Shown here piece after piece: positions 25,916 to 32,900 of a stretch of 37,262 nucleotides of DNA. The stretch covers positions 44,992 through 82,253 of the forward strand of contig NZ_VOGW01000101.1 in the NCBI RefSeq assembly GCF_007896895.1, in the 5' to 3' direction. Each line of letters opens with the position of its first letter. Position 1 is the stretch's first letter. The DNA is from Streptomyces misionensis (lineage in GTDB: Bacteria > Actinomycetota > Actinomycetes > Streptomycetales > Streptomycetaceae). The notes under the pieces are model-generated. The model searched no databases, had not been told where the DNA came from, and saw only the letters and a list, made by a program, of their open reading frames with translations. Position numbers and translations under genes: made by a program.

Positions 25916-25943
25916 CCGGCCGGGAGGGACGGCTCCCGGCCGG
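25916..25943. terminator. Terminator after the deaminase
   Basis: 11-bp perfect stem CCGGCCGGGAG / CTCCCGGCCGG with a 6-nt loop, 12 nt after the stop codon. Confidence 0.7.
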
Positions 25944-25979
25944 CAGCCGTGGACCCGAGCAGGTCCATGGCGGCCGGCT

Positions 25980-26008
25980 CCGGGGCGCGCGCATGGCGCG
26001 CGCCCCGG
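25980..26008. repeat. Perfect GC palindrome upstream of the NCS2 permease
   Basis: 13-bp arms, CCGGGGCGCGCGC and complement, around ATG. It may be a second terminator stem or a leader structure of the permease mRNA. It lies about 115 nt before the permease start. Confidence 0.5.
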
Positions 26009-26121
26009 GACGGTCTCCGTTCGCGACCCGCCTGGGTCCTACCGGTCCCGCACGACCGCGCACCACCTCCCTGAAACCCACGTCCACAGCCGACGTGTCT
26101 TAACCGACCGGAGGAGCCGCC

Positions 26122-27513
26122 GTGTCCGCCCCAACCGTCGACGTGCCAGCAGTCCACCCGGTGGACGAGAAACTCCCCGCCCTGAAGATGGCGACCAGCG
26201 GCCTCCAGCATGTGGCCGCCATGTACGCGGGGGTCGTCGCCCCGCCCCTGATCGTCGGCGCCGCCGCGGGCCTGTCCGCCACCGACCTCACCTTCCTCAC
26301 CGGTGCCTGTCTGTTCACGGCCGGCCTCGCCACCTTCCTCCAGACCCTCGGCTTCTGGAAGATCGGCGCCCGGCTGCCCTTCGTCAACGGCGTCACCTTC
26401 GCCGGCGTCGCCCCCATGACGGCGATCATCGCCTCCGCCAAGGACAAGTCCGACGCCCTGCCGATGATCTTCGGCGCGGTCATGGTCGCCGGTGTCCTCG
26501 GCTTCCTCGCCGCCCCGGTGTTCTGCAAGGCCGTCCGCTTCTTCCCGCCGGTCGTCACCGGCTCGGTCATCACCCTCATCGGTGTCTCGCTGCTGCCGGT
26601 CGCCTTCGGCTGGGCCCAGGGGCCCGACGCGTCGGCCCACGACTACGGCTCGGCGACCAACCTCACCCTGGCCGGCCTCACCCTCCTGATCGTCCTGCTG
26701 CTGCGCCGCTTCACCCGCGGCTTCCTCAAGCAGATCGCGGTGCTGCTGGGCCTGATCGTCGGCACCCTGATCGCGATCCCGTTCGGGGTCACCGACTTCT
26801 CCCCGGTCGCCAAGGCCGCCGTGGTCGGCTTCCCGGCGCCCTTCCACTTCGGCGCACCGCAGTTCCACATCGCCGCGATCCTGTCGATGTGCGTGGTGAT
26901 GGTGGTCTCGATGACCGAGTCCACCGCCGACATGCTGGCCCTCGGCGAGATCGTCGAACGGCCCTCCGACGAGCGGACCATCGCGGCCGGGCTGCGCGCC
27001 GACACCCTGGGCTCCGCCCTCAGCCCCGTGTTCAACGGCTTCATGTGCAGCGCCTTCGCGCAGAACATCGGCCTGGTGGCCATGACCCGGATCCGCAGCC
27101 GCTTCGTGGTGGCGGCCGGCGGCGGCTTCCTGGTCCTGATGGGCCTGTGCCCGGCCGCCGCCGCACTGATCGCGGTCGTGCCCCGCCCGGTCCTCGGCGG
27201 GGCCGGCGTCGTCCTGTTCGGCTCGGTCGCCGCGAGCGGCATCCAGACGCTGGTCCGGGCCGGCCTGGACAAGGACAACAACGTGCTGATCGTCGCCGTC
27301 TCCCTCGCCGTCGGCATCATCCCGATCACGGCGCCCGGCTTCTACCACGCCTTCCCCGACACCGCGAAGATCGTCCTGGACTCGGGCATCTCCACGGGCT
27401 GCGTCACGGCCGTCCTGCTCAACCTGGTCTTCAACCACCTGGGCCGGGGCCGTGACGCGCAGGACGTCACGCATCCCATGGAGGCGGGGGAGGAGCTGGC
27501 GTCCGCGCACTGA
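26122..27513 (+). CDS. NCS2 nucleobase permease (urate/xanthine type)
   Basis: 463 aa. GTG at 26122 preceded by GGAGGAG. About 12-14 hydrophobic segments; opening 'LKMATSGLQHVAAMYAGVVAPPLIVG' (conserved H-V in TM1), 'LPFVNGVTFAGVAPM' in the TM3 region, and the family substrate motif in 'MTESTADMLALGEIVERP' (E-S-T-A-D in place of the usual Q-S-T-G-D type), then 'FNGFMCSAFAQNIGLVAMT'. NCS2 carriers import xanthine, urate or uracil with protons or sodium. The position after the deaminase and uricase genes points to urate or an oxidised purine. The exact substrate is inference. Confidence 0.93.
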   Translation: MSAPTVDVPAVHPVDEKLPALKMATSGLQHVAAMYAGVVAPPLIVGAAAGLSATDLTFLTGACLFTAGLATFLQTLGFWKIGARLPFVNGVTFAGVAPMTAIIASAKDKSDALPMIFGAVMVAGVLGFLAAPVFCKAVRFFPPVVTGSVITLIGVSLLPVAFGWAQGPDASAHDYGSATNLTLAGLTLLIVLLLRRFTRGFLKQIAVLLGLIVGTLIAIPFGVTDFSPVAKAAVVGFPAPFHFGAPQFHIAAILSMCVVMVVSMTESTADMLALGEIVERPSDERTIAAGLRADTLGSALSPVFNGFMCSAFAQNIGLVAMTRIRSRFVVAAGGGFLVLMGLCPAAAALIAVVPRPVLGGAGVVLFGSVAASGIQTLVRAGLDKDNNVLIVAVSLAVGIIPITAPGFYHAFPDTAKIVLDSGISTGCVTAVLLNLVFNHLGRGRDAQDVTHPMEAGEELASAH

Positions 27514-27525
27514 GGAGGCGTCACC

Positions 27526-27560
27526 GGCACGCGGTGCGGCGGGCCGCCGCACCCCGTGCC
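27526..27560. terminator. Terminator between permease and thioesterase genes
   Basis: 17-bp arms with one mismatch (GGCACGCGGTGCGGCGG and partner), between convergent genes. Confidence 0.7.
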
Positions 27561-27573
27561 GCGCGCGCACGGC

Positions 27574-27996
27574 TCACAGGCCGAACAGCGAAGGGTCCGT
27601 GGCCAGTTCTTCGAACACCTTCGCGGGGTCGGCGATCAGCCTGCGCTCCTTCAGGTCCAGCAGGCCCCCGACACCGCTCAGTTCGGCGGCGAGGGTGCCG
27701 TCGGGCTTGCGCATCTCCTGGCGGATGGTGAAGGTCTTGCCGGCGGACCAGTGGAACGCGCAGGTCACGTCGACCTCGTCACCGGCGAGGAGTTCGCGCA
27801 GATAGCGGATCGTCGTCTCCAGGACCACGGGACCCACGCCCGTGCTCACCAGACCGGTCTGCGACACCCCGGCGGCCTGGAGCAGCGACCAGCGGGCGTG
27901 CTCCGCGTAGTTGAGGTACACGGCCTGGTTGAGGTGGCCCTGCACATCGGTCTCGTAACCGCGGACGGTGACGCGGACGGAAAACGGTTCGCTCAC
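27574..27996 (-). CDS. 4HBT-type acyl-CoA thioesterase
   Basis: 140 aa hotdog-fold protein. GTG at 27996 follows GAGGGGA. The N-terminal 'RGYETDVQGHLNQAVYLNYA' is the 4-hydroxybenzoyl-CoA thioesterase/YbgC signature (D-x-x-G-H-x-N), and 'LETTIRYLRELLAGDEVDV' is the second strand. It hydrolyses an acyl-CoA thioester. The substrate is unknown. It stands alone, convergent with the permease. A direct link with the acyl-CoA synthetases 15 kb away is not supported. Confidence 0.88.
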   Translation of the reverse strand: MSEPFSVRVTVRGYETDVQGHLNQAVYLNYAEHARWSLLQAAGVSQTGLVSTGVGPVVLETTIRYLRELLAGDEVDVTCAFHWSAGKTFTIRQEMRKPDGTLAAELSGVGGLLDLKERRLIADPAKVFEELATDPSLFGL

Positions 27997-28072
27997 GGCT
28001 TCCCCTCTTGCTCCGGTACGGCGCACTGCCCCGGGACAGCGCACCGGTGATCCTCGCATGCGCGGCGGCGGG

Positions 28073-28702
28073 TCACACCCGGCGGGGCGAGGCCAGCAGG
28101 TAGCGCCCGCGGGTGCGCGGCTCGGTGTACTCGCCCGGCTGCCAGCCCGCCCGCTCCAGCGTGGCCGCGCAGGCCGACAGCGCCGCCGCGTCCGGCGCGT
28201 ACACGGCGACCGCGTCCGGCTGCGGGGTGGCCCGGACCCGGTATCCGTCCGCCTCCGCCGTCGCCGGCCGGTGCCCGGCGGCCTCCAGGGCGAGGGCCGC
28301 GGCCCGCACCAGATGGCCGCGCTCCCAGCCGCACGGCCGGTCCACCGCGCCGTCCGGATTGGTCATCCGGCGCAGCTCCAGCAGCCCCTGCCAGGCACCG
28401 CGCACCTCGCGCAGCCGGGCCTCGGCCGAAGGCGGGACCGGCTCCCGCGCCCCGCCGGCGCGCGCCGCGAACACCTCGCTCGCGGGCGCGGGGTCCGGCG
28501 GCGCGGGCACCCCGGGCTCCGCCTCCCGTATCCGCTGCCCGGCCGGGGTGAGGAAGTGGTCGTGCGGCGGGCGCGGGTGACGGAAGGCGAGGCCTTGCCG
28601 CACCAGCGCCGTGAGCTGGGCGTCCGTGCCGCGCAGTCGCCCGGTGACCGGGTCGGCGGCGTCGATCAGCCGGCGCTGGGCGGCGGTCGGCGGTCGGGTC
28701 AC
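28073..28702 (-). CDS. Hypothetical protein with winged-helix-like N-terminus
   Basis: 209 aa. GTG at 28702 with AAGGAG 6 nt upstream. Residues 1-60 ('AAQRRLIDAADPVTGRLRG', 'LVRQGLAFRHPRPPHDHFLT', 'PAGQRIRE') look like a small winged-helix module often seen in Streptomyces proteins of unknown role. The middle is Ala/Pro-rich. The C-terminal 100 residues contain 'PCGWERGHLVRAAALALEAA', 'ERAGWQPGEYTEPRTRGRYL' and no enzymatic motif I know. No signal peptide or TM segment. I do not recognise the family beyond that. It sits between the thioesterase and the phosphatase, all on the minus strand. Confidence 0.75.
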   Translation of the reverse strand: MTRPPTAAQRRLIDAADPVTGRLRGTDAQLTALVRQGLAFRHPRPPHDHFLTPAGQRIREAEPGVPAPPDPAPASEVFAARAGGAREPVPPSAEARLREVRGAWQGLLELRRMTNPDGAVDRPCGWERGHLVRAAALALEAAGHRPATAEADGYRVRATPQPDAVAVYAPDAAALSACAATLERAGWQPGEYTEPRTRGRYLLASPRRV

Positions 28703-28786
28703 GATGCGCTCCTTCCCGGTCCGCCGGTCTCGTACGGGCGGCTTCCTCGAAGCGTACGACCGGGGTCCGACAACGGGCGGCGCCGC

Positions 28787-29383
28787 TCAGCCGGGCCGGA
28801 TGTTCCAGCCCGCCACCACCGGCCGGTCGTGCTCGGTGCCGAGGCGGCACAGCGTGCCCGTGGCCAGCTGGAAGAGGGCGCCGTGCCCGGCCGGCAGGCC
28901 CAGCCGGCGGGCGGTCAGCACCCGCAGGAAGTGGCCGTGGGCGACGAGCACCACGACGCCGTCGGTGTCGGCGAGGGCGGCCTCGACCTTGGCCAGCATC
29001 CGGTCCGCGCGCTCCCCGACCTGCCGCGGGCTCTCGCCCGGATGCTCCGGCGGACCGGGCGCGACCCCGTCGGTGAACAGGAACCAGCCGGGCCGGGTGC
29101 GCTGGATCTCCGCGGTGGTGACGCCCTCGTAGCCGCCGTAGTCCCACTCGCACAGATCGGCGTCCACCCGGGCGTCGTGGACGCCGATCAGCTCGGCGGT
29201 CTCCCGGGCCCGCCGCAGGGGGCTGACGAACGCCGCCCCGATCCGCTGCGAGCGGATCAGCGGCAGCAGCCGGCGCGCCTCCTCGCGGCCGTGCTCGGTG
29301 AGGGGCACGTCGGTCCAGCCGGTGTGCCGGCCGGACCGCGACCACTCGGTCTCACCGTGCCGGACGAGAAGGAGGTCACCCAT
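28787..29383 (-). CDS. Histidine phosphatase (phosphoglycerate mutase-like)
   Basis: 198 aa. The ATG at 29383 places the phospho-acceptor motif at the start: 'LLLVRHGETEWSRSGRHTGW'. The second Arg is in 'SPLRRARETAEL', Glu in 'CEWDYGGYEG' and the second His in 'VLVAHGHFLRVL', the full histidine phosphatase set. Members are acid phosphatases or mutases with varied substrates. The length and 'WDYGGYEG' suit the actinobacterial acid phosphatase/SixA-PhoE-like group. It is divergent from the GNAT gene across 185 nt that hold no other gene. Confidence 0.92.
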   Translation of the reverse strand: MGDLLLVRHGETEWSRSGRHTGWTDVPLTEHGREEARRLLPLIRSQRIGAAFVSPLRRARETAELIGVHDARVDADLCEWDYGGYEGVTTAEIQRTRPGWFLFTDGVAPGPPEHPGESPRQVGERADRMLAKVEAALADTDGVVVLVAHGHFLRVLTARRLGLPAGHGALFQLATGTLCRLGTEHDRPVVAGWNIRPG

Positions 29384-29556
29384 GCGGGCACGGTGCCACA
29401 GCATCCCGGCGGCCCGCAGGACGGACTGCGCCAGACGGCCGCTCTCCGCGTCCGAGCCCACCCGGGCGCACGCGGTGCCGTGCTCCGGACCGGCGAAGCC
29501 CGGCGAGCCGGTCGCGCCGTGTGCATAAGCAGGGGCGTGGCACCGGGCTCGGCCCC

Positions 29557-29562
29557 TACAGT
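29557..29562 (+). promoter_or_regulatory. -10 element TACAGT for a leaderless GNAT transcript
   Basis: TACAGT ends 6 nt before ATG 29569, identical in sequence and spacing to the LysR gene at 3561. No ribosome site is visible. Confidence 0.5.
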
Positions 29563-29568
29563 GGCGCG

Positions 29569-30060
29569 ATGGTGACGGTACGAACGATGACGCCGGCCGA
29601 TGTCACGCCCGTGGCGGAGATACGGGTGGCCGGCTGGCGGGCCGCCTACGCCGGGTTGCTGCCCGCGTCCTTCCTGGAGCGGATGTCGGCCGAGGAGAAC
29701 GCGGAGCGCCTGCGGGGGCGCCTGGACCGGGCGGCCGGGAGCGGCGCCGACCTGGTCGCCGTCGACGGCACCGGCGCGGTGGCGGGCTGGGCCTGCGTGG
29801 GCCCCGCCCACCGGGGAGGCGAGTTGTACGCCCTCTACGTGCGCCCCGACCGCATCGGAACCGGCGTCGGCCGTGCCCTGCTCGACGCGGCGCACGCGCA
29901 CGCGCTCGCCCACGGCCTGGACCCGCTCCGGCTGTGGGTCCTGGCCGGGAACACGAGGGCACGGCGTTTCTACGAGCGCGCCGGGTACGTCGCCGACGGC
30001 GCCGTCCGGAGCGAGGACTACGACCAAGTGGCCGTCCCGGAGGTCCGCTACTGCCGGTAG
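29569..30060 (+). CDS. GNAT-family N-acetyltransferase
   Basis: 163 aa. ATG at 29569, probably leaderless. The N-terminal 'RTMTPADVTPVAEIRVAGWR' and 'AYAGLLPASFLERMS' are typical. The acetyl-CoA pyrophosphate loop is in 'LYVRPDRIGTGVGRALLDAA' (R-x-x-G-x-G-x-G/A), and 'VLAGNTRARRFYERAGY' is motif B. The substrate is unknown. Its last 13 nt overlap the end of the convergent aminotransferase gene. Confidence 0.92.
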   Translation: MVTVRTMTPADVTPVAEIRVAGWRAAYAGLLPASFLERMSAEENAERLRGRLDRAAGSGADLVAVDGTGAVAGWACVGPAHRGGELYALYVRPDRIGTGVGRALLDAAHAHALAHGLDPLRLWVLAGNTRARRFYERAGYVADGAVRSEDYDQVAVPEVRYCR

Positions 30061-31256
30061 CCCCCGAGGAACCGCCCGATCCGGCCGATCGCCGCCTCCA
30101 GTTCGTCGGCCTGGGGAAGGGTGAGGATGCGGAAGTGGTCGGGCGAGGGCCAGTTGAAGCCGGTGCCCTGGACCACCTGGATCTTCTCGCGCAGCAGCAG
30201 GTCCAGGACGAACTTCTCGTCGTCGTGGATGCGGTGCACCTTGGGGTCGAGGCGGGGGAACGCGTACAGGGCGCCCTTGGGCTTGACGCAGGACACCCCG
30301 GGGATCTCGTTGAGCTTCTCCCAGGCGACGGTGCGCTGCTCGTACAACCGCCCGCCGGGCGCCGCGAGTTCGCGGATGGACTGGCGGCCGCCGAGCGCGG
30401 CCTGGATGGCGTACTGCGCGGGCGCGTTGGCGCACAGCCGCATGGAGGCCAGCATGGTCAGGCCCTCCAGATAGTCCTTCGCGTGCTGCCGGGGCCCGGT
30501 GACGACCAGCCAGCCGGAGCGGAAGCCCGCGACCCGGTAGGTCTTGGACAGCCCGCAGAAGGTGAGGACGACCAGGTCGGGGGCGAGCGCGGCGGCCGAG
30601 TGGTGCACGGCGTCGTCGTAGAGGATCTGGTCGTAGATCTCGTCGGCGAACACCATGAGGCCGTGCCGGCGGGCGAGGTCCAGGATGCCCTCGACGACCT
30701 CCTTCGGATACACCGCGCCCGTCGGGTTGTTGGGGTTGATGATGACGACGGCCTTGGTGCGGTCCGTGATCTTCGACGCCATGTCGGCGAGGTCGGGGTT
30801 CCAGTCGGCCTGCTCGTCGCACAGGTAGTGCACGGCCTTGCCGCCGGCCAGAGTGGTCACGGCGGTCCACAGCGGGAAGTCCGGTGCGGGGATGAGGATC
30901 TCGTCGCCGTCCTCGACCAGGGCCTGGACCGCCATGGAGACCAGCTCCGAGACGCCGTTGCCCAGGTAGACGTCGTCGACGCCGACGTCGAGGCCGAGGT
31001 TCTGGTAGCGCTGGGCGACCGCGCGCCGGGCGGAGAGGATGCCGCGGGAGTCCGTGTAGCCGTGCGCCTGGGGCAGCATCCGGATCATGTCCTGGAGGAT
31101 CTCGTCCGGCGCCTCGAAGCCGAAGGCCGCGGGGTTGCCGGTGTTCAGGCGCAGCACGCTGTGCCCCGCCTCCTCCAGCGCGTTGGCGTGCTCGATCACC
31201 GGGCCGCGGATCTCGTAACAGACCTCGCTGAGCTTGTTCGACTGCCGGAACTCCAT
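30048..31256 (-). CDS. Alanine-type aminotransferase (AlaA-like, PLP class I)
   Basis: 402 aa. ATG at 31256 with GGAGGGA upstream. PLP fold type I motifs: 'RLNTGNPAAFGFEAP', 'GNGVSELVSMAVQALVEDGD', 'IINPNNPTGAVYP' (binding Asn), 'FADEIYDQILYDD' (Asp for pyridine N) and the Schiff-base lysine in 'FCGLSKTYRVAGFRSGW'. The N-terminal 'MEFRQSNKLSEVCYEIRGPV' is very close to E. coli AlaA, which makes alanine from pyruvate and glutamate. It is divergent from an HxlR regulator. Two operator-like repeats lie between them, so it is the likely target. Confidence 0.93.
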   Translation of the reverse strand: MEFRQSNKLSEVCYEIRGPVIEHANALEEAGHSVLRLNTGNPAAFGFEAPDEILQDMIRMLPQAHGYTDSRGILSARRAVAQRYQNLGLDVGVDDVYLGNGVSELVSMAVQALVEDGDEILIPAPDFPLWTAVTTLAGGKAVHYLCDEQADWNPDLADMASKITDRTKAVVIINPNNPTGAVYPKEVVEGILDLARRHGLMVFADEIYDQILYDDAVHHSAAALAPDLVVLTFCGLSKTYRVAGFRSGWLVVTGPRQHAKDYLEGLTMLASMRLCANAPAQYAIQAALGGRQSIRELAAPGGRLYEQRTVAWEKLNEIPGVSCVKPKGALYAFPRLDPKVHRIHDDEKFVLDLLLREKIQVVQGTGFNWPSPDHFRILTLPQADELEAAIGRIGRFLGGYRQ

Positions 31257-31280
31257 GCGTCCCTCCGGGAACTCGTGTTA

Positions 31281-31316
31281 CTTGGTTTTACCAAGCGGGA
31301 GCTTGGAAAGTCCAAC
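31281..31316. promoter_or_regulatory. HxlR operator: two CTTGG-N5-CCAA sites
   Basis: CTTGGTTTTACCAAG (31281-31295) and CTTGGAAAGTCCAAC (31302-31316) are spaced 21 bp centre to centre, between the divergent aminotransferase and HxlR genes. They overlap the presumed HxlR promoter, suggesting autoregulation. Confidence 0.65.
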
Positions 31317-31324
31317 AACGCGTC

Positions 31325-31330
31325 TAGACT
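31325..31330 (+). promoter_or_regulatory. -10 element TAGACT for a leaderless HxlR transcript
   Basis: TAGACT ends 7 nt before the ATG at 31338. A TTGGAA 16 nt further upstream, inside the second operator, may be the -35. Confidence 0.5.
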
Positions 31331-31337
31331 GCGTCGC

Positions 31338-31973
31338 ATGCCACCTCGCCGAAGCTACGACCAGTACTGCTCCGCAGCCCGCGCGCTCGACCTCGTCGGC
31401 GACCGCTGGACCCTGCTGATCGTCCGGGAGCTGCTCGCCGGTCCCCGCCGCTACACGGATCTGCACGCGGACCTGCCCGGCGTGAGCACGGACGTCCTCG
31501 CCTCCCGCCTCAAGGACATGGAGCGCGACGGCCTCACCACGCGCCGCCGGCTGCCGCCGCCCGGCGCGGCCACGGTCTACGAACTCACCGCACGTGGCCG
31601 TGGGTTGCTCCCGGTCCTCCAGGCCCTGGGCACCTGGGGGGAGCCCGAACTCGCCGACCGCCGTCCCACCGACGCGGTCCGTGCCCACTGGTTCGCGCTG
31701 CCCCTGCTCCGCGCGCTGGACGGCGAGGGACTGGTCGAAGTCCACCTGGCGGAGGGCGAGTTCCACGTGCGGGTGGGCGCGGAGGCGGCGGAGGGCGACC
31801 CGGTGTACGGCGACGGCCCCGCGCCCCGCGATCCGGACGCCCGCCTCACCTTCGACGCGGCGACCTGCGAGGCCGTCGCGCAGGGGCGCCTGTCGCTGGC
31901 GGACGCGGTGCGCGCGGGGCGGGTCACGGTGACGGGGGAGGGGGCCATCGCCAAGGCGCTGCGGGAGGCGTGA
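31338..31973 (+). CDS. HxlR-family transcriptional regulator
   Basis: 211 aa. The N-terminal 100 residues are an HxlR winged helix: 'YDQYCSAARALDLVGDRWTL', 'LIVRELLAGPRRYTDLHADL', 'GVSTDVLASRLKDMERDGL', 'VYELTARGRGLLPVLQALGTW'. The C-terminal 100 residues are an added domain with 'EFHVRVGAEAAEG' and 'RLTFDAATCEAVAQGRLSLA', resembling the SCP2-like lipid-binding extension seen in many actinobacterial HxlR proteins. It probably senses a small hydrophobic or electrophilic molecule and represses the divergent aminotransferase. The ligand is unknown. Confidence 0.93.
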   Translation: MPPRRSYDQYCSAARALDLVGDRWTLLIVRELLAGPRRYTDLHADLPGVSTDVLASRLKDMERDGLTTRRRLPPPGAATVYELTARGRGLLPVLQALGTWGEPELADRRPTDAVRAHWFALPLLRALDGEGLVEVHLAEGEFHVRVGAEAAEGDPVYGDGPAPRDPDARLTFDAATCEAVAQGRLSLADAVRAGRVTVTGEGAIAKALREA

Positions 31974-31992
31974 AGCGCGGCGGGCGCGCCGC

Positions 31993-32031
31993 GCAGGCGG
32001 AGGAGGCAGGCGGAGGAGGCAGGCGGACGAG
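31993..32031 (+). repeat. Three tandem 13-bp purine-rich units
   Basis: GCAGGCGGAGGAG occurs twice, followed by GCAGGCGGACGAG, just after the HxlR stop. No function is apparent; probably slippage of a purine-rich tract. Confidence 0.75.
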
Positions 32032-32067
32032 ACGGGTGGAAAAGACGAGACGGGCGGAGAAGACGGA

Positions 32068-32097
32068 AGGCCCGCCACGGTGCCGTGGCGGGCCTTC
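32068..32097. terminator. Bidirectional terminator
   Basis: 14-bp perfect stem AAGGCCCGCCACGG and complement with a 2-nt loop, between the convergent HxlR gene and the secreted membrane-anchored protein gene. Confidence 0.8.
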
Positions 32098-32108
32098 TCG
32101 GCGGTGTG

Positions 32109-32900
32109 TCACAGGTTGCGCGGTCGTCCCGAGCCCCGCGTCAGCGCGTACCCGCCGACCCCGGCCAGCGCGGCGAGCACCCCGCCGATCACCGTCCAGA
32201 CCCAGCGGTCGGACCACCAGCCGGAGGACCAGCCGTCCTTGGAGCCGAAGCTGGACAGCACCGCGTGCCGTGAACCGTCGTCCTGCGACGCGGACGTGAC
32301 GGCGATGCCGGGCACGAGCGGCTTGCCGAGGGAGCCGTCGACCGCCGCCGCGCCCCCGATGTCCTTGGAGTCCACGCGCACCTCGGCGTTCACCGGTTGC
32401 CCGAGGTCCCCCGCGCCGAGGTCCACGACCGTCAGCCGGACGTAGTACGTGCCGGGCAGCGGGTCGTTGGCCCACGGCTCGGACCAGCCGCGCACGGTAC
32501 GCATCACACAGGCCAACTCGACGGACGAGGTGCCCGGTTCGGCGGTCCGGGTGGACGCGCCGTACTGGCAGGACTGCCGGCGTCGCAGTCCGTCGTACAC
32601 ATCGAGCTGCCAGGTCTCGGACCCGTGCGACTGCGGCAGCTTCACGCTCGCCTTGACCGTCGGCCGCTGCCCGGTGTCGGCCGGGAACGACCAGTACAGG
32701 TAGTCACCGGTGGACCCGGACGCCGTGGCCTGCTGCCCCTGCCGGATCTCCGTCGCCGTACGGAACGACGTGCCCGCCTGCGTGGGCGCGCCGCCGGAGC
32801 CGTCGGAGGCGCCGGGGGAGGGCGAGGAGTCCGCCGCGGCCGGCCCCGCGGCCAGCCCGAGCGCCAGCAGCGCGGCGCCCAACGCATGTCTGATCCGCAT
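32109..32900 (-). CDS. Secreted, C-terminally membrane-anchored protein
   Basis: 263 aa. The ATG at 32900 overlaps the vWA stop by one base (TGATG). A signal peptide occupies about residues 1-23. A Ser/Pro/Gly-rich linker follows, then a beta-rich extracellular domain ('GDYLYWSFPADTGQRPTVKA', 'LPGTYYVRLTVVDLG'). A TM helix ('WTVIGGVLAALAGVGGYAL') and a short basic tail end it. No enzyme motif. The 'DYLYWSFPADTGQ' segment parallels 'FGQQRWYKVDVDPGKE' in the preceding vWA protein, so both may carry the same pre-peptidase-like beta domain. Coupled expression suggests one cell-surface complex. Confidence 0.75.
   Translation of the reverse strand: MRIRHALGAALLALGLAAGPAAADSSPSPGASDGSGGAPTQAGTSFRTATEIRQGQQATASGSTGDYLYWSFPADTGQRPTVKASVKLPQSHGSETWQLDVYDGLRRRQSCQYGASTRTAEPGTSSVELACVMRTVRGWSEPWANDPLPGTYYVRLTVVDLGAGDLGQPVNAEVRVDSKDIGGAAAVDGSLGKPLVPGIAVTSASQDDGSRHAVLSSFGSKDGWSSGWWSDRWVWTVIGGVLAALAGVGGYALTRGSGRPRNL

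Noticed and set aside
25294..27570. A 758-aa minus-strand frame opposite the deaminase and NCS2 permease
   Set aside because: Extremely rich in D/G/R/E low-complexity runs typical of antisense frames in high-GC DNA. The plus strand has clear motifs and starts.
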